From Phialocephala subalpina (lineage: Eukaryota; Ascomycota; Leotiomycetes; Helotiales; Mollisiaceae), in contig FJOG01000083.1 of the NCBI GenBank assembly GCA_900073065.1, positions 17,268 through 81,267 on the forward strand: a stretch of 64,000 nt of DNA. The letters run 5' to 3'. The stretch's first letter is position 1, and each line of letters opens with the position of its first letter. Below are positions 56,714 through 64,000 of this stretch, piece after piece. The notes beneath the pieces are model-generated. The model saw only the letters and a program-made list of their open reading frames with translations, was not told where the DNA came from and did not search any database. The position numbers and the translations under genes were made by a program.

Positions 56714-58711
56714 CTATAACAAATCCCCAACCCACCCCATCTTATCCCTCCTATCATCTGCAACCCTCGCATACTCCAACAACAACCTCAACACATAAAT
56801 CTGCATATCCTCCCTCCTCAACACCTTATTCGCCCATTCTTGCCCCGCCACCGCGATCTTCTCCGCCTCTTTATCATGTCCCTCAATCTTGACATTCTCT
56901 CCTTCGTATCCAAGGAAATATTCCATGATCCCCCAGAAATCCATGAATCTATTATCCATTGGTACGAAATGCTTCCAAGGAACGAGGCGGCTGTCGTGCC
57001 ATTCGCGGAAGATGGTAGCTTTGATGGGAAGGGAGGTGGACATCAGGAAGCCGCGGTATCGGCCAGAGAAGGAGTTGCCGTCGATGTCAGGGAGGTATTT
57101 GCGATCGAATTGATCTGCCATCTTCATCCCCGGTGTGACCTGGTAGTAAGGAGCCGTATAGTTGCACGTCCCGTTCGCCTGTGGAGGATCACACATCAGA
57201 TCCACAAACCCTGTATCCGCCCATTCTCCAGTCCATTTTCCGAGTCGGTTTTCCTGTTGTGCTGCCAAGTTGTACTGGCTTGTAGGCATAGCCCAATTCT
57301 GCGGTATCTGACTCCATTCTTCAGCTCCAGATACCTGACTCGAATTCGTCATCGCCACGAATCGATGACGCTGGAATCCTTTCCAATTCGAAGCCTTGTT
57401 TCTACCGCCCGTCGCGACACCACGCCAAATAACCTTGTTCAGTTTATTGACCCAGGAATCGCCGTGATCGTCTCCTCCGCTGAATCGTTCTTCGTTGTTC
57501 CAGTACATGGGCGCGGGAAGCAGGATCTCGTTGTTCGTGGGGAGTTTGGAACCTCCGAACATGGGGAACAGGGTTTTGGTCGAGGAGACGGAGAGTGGTT
57601 CGACCATCATTCCATGGAGGGATTGGAGGTCTGGCTGGTGACAAAAATCGGAGGAAAGCGTGAAGTTCGAGACGTAGCCTTTGTATGTGTGTGGCAGTGT
57701 GTGCGCGAGTGAGATATCGGGGGTATGGGAGAAGTCGGTCATGATGTCTGCTTTTCGAGCCAGGGAATTGGGGTGGCACCCTCGGGTTGCGATTTTCCAA
57801 TATGGCCCTGCATGGGTTAGTTACTGTATTTCAGACGGACAAGTTGGGGGTTGCGTACAGTATTCTGTCCACTCCTTGGGACGAACTTTGACGTCGGGAT
57901 CGGGCTTGTTTGTCAAGGCGGAGAATTCCGAGACAACCTCGCTGGGTGGTGGCATCTTTCGCGTCGCGCGCTCAATCTCCATGTATTTATTGATCTCCTC
58001 CCACGGCAGAACAATTCTCGGCTCGTCCATCGCATTCAACGCAATATCCATATCTGGCAGCAGATGCTCAATCGTCTGTGTCAGGTTCAACCAGATCTGG
58101 GTCCAGAACCAGCTGCTGCCAGTACTGGCGTTGTGATTTCGGATATTGATATTCATCTCGTAAGCCCATGCTTCCTTGCGCATCGTTGACGGTGGCAGAC
58201 CCCAAAATGGTCCCAGGTCGTGGTAGATCTGGTCGAAGAAGTCCTCGACCATGACGGCGCCATTGTCTTGTGCGAACTTGAACCAGGCGTCGAATCCTGG
58301 GGGCGGATGTCGCCCTCTTCGTTTTCGGTATGCTGCAGCAGCAGAGTTCAGGTCTTTGCTCTCCTTCTTCAGCAGATCTTCGAATGTCTTCTCGGCGGAT
58401 TGGATCAGTTCGTCGATCGGGTGCGTGGGTGACTTGGGTGTCGTTATAGGGCGTTCGGCCTCTTTCTCTGGTGCAGGTGTCTCTGCAGGCTTGACGTCTG
58501 GTCTGGTGGGATTCTCCTGCGAGGGGATCGTTGGCAGATGCGACGGCGTTACCTCCACAGGCTGATGTACAGATGTGAACGAAGGCGCTGAGTATCGAAG
58601 ATACCATAGGAATCCTATCAGCACCACGGCTAGGACAACGTATCTTACCAGACCGCCAGCGCGTCGTGGCGGACCTGGGTAGGTCATGGTGATGGGTGAG
58701 GATATCTTCAT
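56714..58711 (-). CDS. GT90 (CAP10-like) glycosyltransferase, type II membrane protein
   Basis: Two exons, 58711-57859 and 57807-56714, give 648 residues. The start MKISSPITMTYPGPPRRAGG precedes a TM helix (LVRYVVLAVVLIGFLWYLRY) and a Pro/Glu-rich stem. The catalytic domain starts RRGRHPPPGFDAWFKFAQ. It continues with NKLNKVIWRGVATGGRNK, QFDRKYLPDIDGNSFSGRY, FREWHDSRLVPWKHFVPMDN and GQEWANKVLRREDMQIYVLR, all typical of CAP10/POGLUT-type GT90. It would transfer xylose or glucose in the Golgi. In Cryptococcus, CAP10 acts in capsule synthesis; ascomycete substrates are mostly unknown. Start 58711 is chosen because the longer frame has no upstream ATG. Confidence 0.9.
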
Positions 58712-59715
58712 GAATGGGGATGTGGAGGAGAGGAGAGAAAGGAAGGGGGATTCGTGGTCGAGAGGAGAATCCTTCCTTCCTCTAGTGGCGGGATGGCAGT
58801 GTGATGGTCGAGCCGTCAAAAAAATAGTGTAGTCGTAATCAAACGCCGAAATTGGAAAGGAGCTGTAATTTGGTCGCAAACAAAACCATAATTTCTCATA
58901 CGCTTCAATTCATGGTAGTTCGTGAGTTCGTTATGATGAGGACAGGAACATAAGAGAAGGAAGAGAATAGAGGTGAGAAAGTAGTATGTACAACACGAGC
59001 CGTGGTGGAGATTCAATGGACATCTGCAGTGGTGACAGTCAGCTCCTCGTCTCCTTATCTGGCTATCCAGCATTGTGCTCATCTCAGCCCCTGACCTTGC
59101 AATTTCACACAAACGGGACGAATGATTGGACGAGAGACTCTATTTCGACGCCTCATGCATGCAGGCCGTCTGATGTGGCTGTGCTTCTACTCCTTTTCGC
59201 CACGTTCTTCACCATGTGACATTTATCCATAATAAGCTTCTTTGCAGATACGGGTTCTTGGGAAGGCGGAAGGACCGGGGGGGCGAATCTGGGGTGAAAA
59301 ACATTCGTGATCATTGCAGCTATTCACGGATACGGTATAACGAGCTTATCATCTGATGTTGTCGCCAAGGTCTTGTCTTCTCTTTCTATCCCGGTACTTC
59401 TGCTCCCGTATCTTCCATTCACCAGCCTCACCCCTATTTGACTCGGTCGCTACCCGCTATTAAGTTTCACCATGTTCATCAAACTCGGCAACGAGCAGTT
59501 GCGGACCAGAAGAAGAGACAAGAGCGAGGATCATGATTTATGAAAATTGGAGAGCACAGAAACTGCCCCGCCAGGTCTCCGCTGAAAGATTCGTGGTCTT
59601 GGCGGGGGGTAGTGGAGTATTTCCAACTTATCACAATTAATTCTAATTCGAATTAATAACCTTATAATTGGCGGTCCGCCATGAGGACTAATGTGAGTAC
59701 AGCACCCCCTACCTA
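58712..59715. other. 1 kb intergenic, nothing recognised
   Basis: 5' flank of the GT90 gene with short frames only. Confidence 0.4.
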
Positions 59716-59844
59716 ATGCACGTAATCCAAACCATAACCGCCATCCACGACCGCTATATCACCGGCCCGGCAGCCTCGCACTCCACGCTCGAAGACGTCT
59801 ACCACCTCTTCCGCGCCGCCGCCTTATTTGATCGCAGCTCCTGA
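59716..59844 (+). pseudogene. Possible fragment of a fungal regulator middle-homology region
   Basis: A 42-codon frame begins MHVIQTITAIHDRYITG and ends DVYHLFRAAALFDRSS before a TGA at 59842-59844. The wording (HDRYL-, E-YHH-RAA-LFN-KLS) resembles a helix pair in the C-terminal half of many Zn2Cys6 proteins. Nothing joins it upstream or downstream. The local GC content is higher than in the flanks. Call is tentative. Confidence 0.35.
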
Positions 59845-60084
59845 TGCAGTTTTGCCTTTGTCTATAAACATCCTCTTGATTTCATGTATAGTAAGTAGAA
59901 GAAATGGCCGGAGTGAAAGGACTTGAGTGGTACAATTTGGACATCAGTGAAGAGTGAAAGGGATGGGATGTTCTGAAAGTTGAACTTCCGAGGGATGATA
60001 ACGAGGGCGTTAGATCGGAGGACGTGGGCTTGAAAAATTGAATAGCAAGTTGCCAGCCAGAACCCCATCTTCTGCGTATAATGA

Positions 60085-62335
60085 TCAAATAATAGAGAAA
60101 GTTTCCAGATGAACTCCTCGTTCCTTCAAAGCCTCAGGTGTAAGACGGGGATCCGAGCTGATGACCTCGCCTGTAGTCTTGTTCCTCCATTCTTCATATT
60201 TCATTGCATCATGTTGAGACCAACTGCTCATTGGAACAACCTCCCAGTCATCCGGCCGTGGTCCCAGGCGAGGATCATAATCAGCCGGTACCCAGTCTTG
60301 GGTATCTGTGTTGAGATATCCAGCTGTGCTGATGCCACGTGTGTTAAATTGCCCCTCAAATGACCACCTTCCTACCTGTAGACCGAGCAAGGCTTCTGCA
60401 TCCATCAGACCATGGATATAACTGCATCCACCAACCACTTCGTAATGACCTCCATTGGTTGTCGACCGTAGACAAATGGGGTGGGTGAAGCCGAGTAGAA
60501 TACACAAATAGTCGCCTGCGACGTATGAGCAATTGTGAAATACACGAACTTCTTCGTCAGTGGACGATTTGTGGTTGACACTTACCATACCTAGTAGATG
60601 GGGGAACTAAGCCAAAGTGCCCACTTTCAGTATAGGCGAACATACTGCCCTTGACATGTTCAAAGAGGTCTTCCGTGAGCCTGTTCTGGTGTAATCCTCC
60701 GGCTGTGATATCGAGGACGAGCGAGCTGACCTGCCCAAGACGGGGCAAGTTCAGCCAGTTGTTGTATCTCTCGTGAGTGCTTCCCGTGGTCAATAGGTGA
60801 GCGTACGTGTCTAACATTGTCTCACCTGTAGGAGGTATGTAATTTCTAACATCTCATGAGTAGGACCCGAGAAAAAGCCAAAGATGCATGACTCCGCAAA
60901 TGCCTCGAATTCTGGAGACTTTTATGCCAGAAACTTGGAGAATGTTTGGTTCCACGAAGTTCCAAATGGCGGAGGAGTGGCCGCTTGCGTGTTCTACTAC
61001 GTTCCATGAAAGTCGGGTACCCATGACGGACTTTCAGGAAGCAGAATCATTTCATCACTATAGATGAGTAGTTCCAAGCGCTGTATGTGGCGAGTAAACT
61101 CTAGAAAAGTTTGCATATAGACTTGCGACGTGGGAAGCGTATAATCTGGCTGGATTTTGCTTATCATCGCCGGCGAAGCTAGGCCAAGGATACCGTATAT
61201 CACATCTGCTGGCTCAGAGCATCGTCAGGTTGTGCCAAGGCGGATAAGCGAAGCAAACGGAGCAGCGTGTAGGTCGTCAGTGAGCAGGATCAGCAAGCTC
61301 ACCCGAGACATCTGCCCCGGAAGCATCTCTTTCTCCTTGATAGCAAGGTATGATATGGCGCGCCGAAAGAGATACCAAGAAATCTGATCACTACCAGACT
61401 GTAGGAGCGCTCTGGAATTGGCCATCTGTATCTCTTGTACTATCCAGAGACGATAAAACCAGGGAAGTCTGCATAACGCATCGATGGACATCCACGTAAA
61501 TTTGCTGTACGAAAGCTCAATCGATGGAAGGGAGACAGCCGCATGGAAAGAAGGAGAGCATATGAAGTTCATACCACTCCGATTAAGTTCAACTTGACTG
61601 CCCAGGTGCAGCGTGATAAAAAAAACTCTAATTACTCGAGGACACTCTAGAGTTACCTGAGTAGAGTAAAATAGAGTTAGAGTAATAAAAATTAAAAAAA
61701 CTCTAGAGTAAAGTAAGAGTAATATACTCAAATACTCTAGAGTAACACGTGACTCATGCTAAGCTCTAAAAAGCTTAGCTTGCTCATAAGCGAGGCCTTT
61801 ATACTCTATTTGGCTAATGTGGCAGGGCGGTGTATCACGTGGTCTAGCTGAGGATATATTAGGAGATCTGGCATCTTGTATTCTTAGTTCTTTAGGCAGC
61901 TTTCTACGTCGTTCGCAGACACTAGAATTAACTCTAAGAGGTTTGCCCCTCTACACTATACCTAAAGTAGTTAGTTCCCGTCTCGCTAGGCCTACTCTTA
62001 AGCCTCGGCCCCCCTTTAAGCGAGAGTTATCACGTGTTACTCTAATTACTCAAGTATACTCAGAGTTTTTAAAGTAGAGTAGAGTAGAGTTAGAGTAATA
62101 AGTATTTGACCTTGAGTAAAGTCAGAGTAAAGGGTCATACTCTACTCTACTCTACTCATTATTCATACTGCCCAAGTATTCCAAAGTCGAGAAAGCGTAT
62201 GCCGATTCGGCGATTTCAAGCTTATTTGCCACATTATCGTCCATCTAAGGATTATTCTCTTTCGTGATGTCAAATGGACACTCTAAACTCTGGGCTTCTG
62301 CGCGTTGGCATCAATAACCCTACTACCCTTCTCAA
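60085..62335 (-). pseudogene. HET-domain (heterokaryon incompatibility) gene, split and decayed
   Basis: The 5' part, at about 62245-62167, reads LEIAESAYAFSTLEYLGS. After a 562-bp insertion (61605-62166) the same protein goes on as VELNRSGMNF, then IDALCRLPWFYRLWIVQEIQ (HET block). A TGA at 61225-61227 comes before RCSEPADVIYGILGLASP. Further pieces are SWVPDFHG, ASGHSSAIWNFVEP (another frame), HERYNNWLNLPRLG and the C-terminus CILLGFTHPICLRS ... LMDAEALLGL, ending at 60085. The TGA could derive from CGA. Fungal HET proteins trigger non-self cell death. This copy has at least an insertion, a stop and frame changes, and its 5' end meets the AT-rich block. Confidence 0.75.
61605..62166. mobile_element. 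562-bp non-autonomous element with 8-bp target duplication (hAT-like size)
   Basis: The element is flanked by ACTGCCCA at 61597-61604 and again at 62167-62174. Removing one flank copy plus the element rejoins the HET frame without a gap. It is rich in GAGTA/ACTCT units. ACTCTAATTACTC occurs at both sides in the same direction (about 61625 and 62042), and GAGTTAGAGTAATAA also occurs twice. No clear terminal inverted repeat and no transposase frame are seen. An 8-bp duplication fits hAT-type integration; assignment is inferential. Confidence 0.65.
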
Positions 62336-64000
62336 TCGGTTAATAACTTCCATTATAATATAATTTATTTTATTTTGCCTCTTTCTTCTTTCTTTAGGCT
62401 TACTCCGATCATCAAAATACTGTACTCTCTTCTCATTAATGAAAACACGTAGATCGAAATCCTCTCTAAAATTAATATTATAATTATAATAAATAAAATA
62501 ACGAGAATAAATATAAAAAAAATAAAGAAAATCATATATTATATTAATTTATAATAATAAAATTCGTAATATATTTATATTTTTAATATTATTTTTATTA
62601 TTTTATAAAATAAAATTTTAATTTAAAATATAAAATATTATAATTATTTATAAAGGATTTTTATTTTTTAAAATTGAATTTAAATTAAATAATAAATAAA
62701 TATTAATAAGAAATAAAATAAAAATAAAAATAATTTATAAAGTTATTAAAATTAAAAAAGTATTTATTACTTTTAATTATTATTATTTAATTTCTTTATT
62801 TTGTATAATTAAATAAAAATAATAAATATTTTTTAATTTTCATATTTTTATATATTTTATTTATAATTTTCGCATTTAAATTAATTATATCAAATATTAA
62901 TATTATTATTAAATTAAATATAATATTTTCGAATATACGAAATTATTTTATTAATTTAAATATTATTAATTATTTATTATAAAAATTAATATAAATTTTT
63001 TCGAAAGAAAAGAAATTACGTAAAAAGTAAAATTAAAGAAAGAATAAACGATTTTCTTAAACTTTAATAAAAGTATTAAATACGATTTTCTAATTAATAG
63101 AAAAGAATATTTTTAGTATATAATATCAAAAAGAATAATCGCTAAAAATATTAAATTTTCTTTTTATTTATAATTTAAAAATCATTATAACTTTTAATAT
63201 AAACTAAATAAAACTTATAAATAAATTAAAATTTAATTAAATATATTTATATTCCAAGTTTTAAATTAAATTATTAATTTGTTATTATATTATTAATTAA
63301 TAAGTAATCGCGTATTACTCGCGATCGCAAAACCTCCCAAGTATATTTCTATTTAAGGTATTAAAACTATTAGACGCTGGAATACTAAACGCTAGAATAT
63401 TAATTAGAATATTAGAATATTATTACCTAAGGTATTAAAACCATTAAATATTAGAGTACCAAATATTAAAATACCAAAATTCTATTCTCTTTATAATTCT
63501 ATAATTCCGTAATTTTTAAAAGGGGTTCCAAAGGATTTCTTTTTAATATTTGAATTAATTATAATATTAATATAAGCCAAGGGTTTTAAAGGGTATCCCT
63601 TTAAAGTATTTTTGAGGCTTTAAAAACTTTGGAGCTCGTTTTTACCTTAGGTATTAAAACTATTAATTATTAGAAATTAAAAAGAATATTAAAATCTTAT
63701 TTTCTTTATAATTTTATAATTATATAATTATATAATTTTAAGGAAACCTTTAAAAAATCTTTTAATAAAATCGAAAATTTTATAATTTTTATAAAAGTAT
63801 TTTACGAGGTTTACGAAATAATATATATATCGAATAAAAAATTATATTTAATTATATTATATAAATTTAAATATTATTATAATTATAAAATTATAATCAT
63901 TTTTTTAAATTATAATATAAAATTTAGAATTTAAAAAATAAATATAAAAATAATAATATAAATATAATTTTCAAGTAAAAAAAATTAAAATATTCGAAAA
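62336..64000. repeat. AT-rich block, probably a RIP-mutated repeat, to the window edge
   Basis: Almost only A and T from about 62340 onward, with no frame above 60 codons. Traces of internal repetition remain: AGGTATTAAAACTATTA-like units at about 63357, 63431 and 63649. Slightly GC-richer islands lie near 63310-63410 and 63530-63650. Such blocks in Pezizomycotina are usually transposons after repeat-induced C-to-T mutation. The original element cannot be named. Confidence 0.75.

Noticed and set aside
56840..57712. 290-codon frame antisense to the GT90 gene
   Set aside because: It overlaps the catalytic domain on the other strand and shows no family features.
61817..62077. 86-codon frame inside the inserted element as a transposase
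   Set aside because: Too short, with no catalytic motif; the element is treated as non-autonomous.

Overview
The window looks like nuclear DNA of a filamentous ascomycete (Pezizomycotina), most likely a leotiomycete. Genes carry one to five short introns of about 41-60 bp with GT(A/G)AGT-type donors. The gene families are typically fungal: a Zn2Cys6 regulator, RTA1 and rhodopsin-domain membrane proteins, HET, 2EXR, DUF3716, OTT_1508-like deaminase and GT90. Two stretches are extremely AT-rich. No rRNA, tRNA or CRISPR array was seen. The genus assignment is inference only.

Layout. 0-4 kb: the 5' part of an NRPS-like adenylating enzyme runs off the left edge, divergent from an ACS-type MFS transporter. 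4-16 kb: an acidic Met/Gln/Pro-rich protein, an intact acyltransferase-3 gene, and broken or doubtful genes (STAND-like protein, Ser/Thr-rich membrane protein, DUF3716 zinc protein, Zn2Cys6 regulator). 16-24 kb: RTA1 membrane protein, secreted GH5 endoglucanase, hemerythrin-like protein, GPI-type alkaline phosphatase lacking a clear first exon. 24-37 kb: a decayed segment with fragments of GPI, BTB, SET, two exonuclease-like and secreted-protein genes. Within it are an OTT_1508-like deaminase and one intact five-exon gene joining a CCCH zinc finger to a large conserved fungal domain. 38-44.6 kb: succinate-semialdehyde dehydrogenase, an AttM-like metallo-beta-lactamase-fold lactonase, a zinc alcohol dehydrogenase and a rhodopsin-domain membrane protein. 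46.6-58.7 kb: secreted carboxylesterase, arylsulfotransferase-like protein, two tandem 2EXR-family paralogues (one broken) and a GT90 glycosyltransferase. 59.7-64 kb: a regulator fragment, a HET gene split by a 562-bp insertion with an 8-bp target duplication, then an AT-rich block to the right edge.

How the genes may work together. The best system candidate is at 38.1-43.2 kb. A lactonase, an alcohol dehydrogenase and a succinate-semialdehyde dehydrogenase sit side by side. The same three activities make up the bacterial blcABC (attKLM) route from gamma-butyrolactone through 4-hydroxybutyrate and succinic semialdehyde to succinate. All three genes have complete reading frames with phase-consistent introns. 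The NRPS-like/MFS pair at the left edge may be the end of a secondary-metabolite cluster.

At least ten other loci carry stops or frameshifts. Many of the stops are explained by C-to-T changes, so accessory-gene decay, possibly by repeat-induced point mutation, is likely. Sequencing indels cannot be excluded without reads. Intron positions are read by eye from reading frame and splice consensus.
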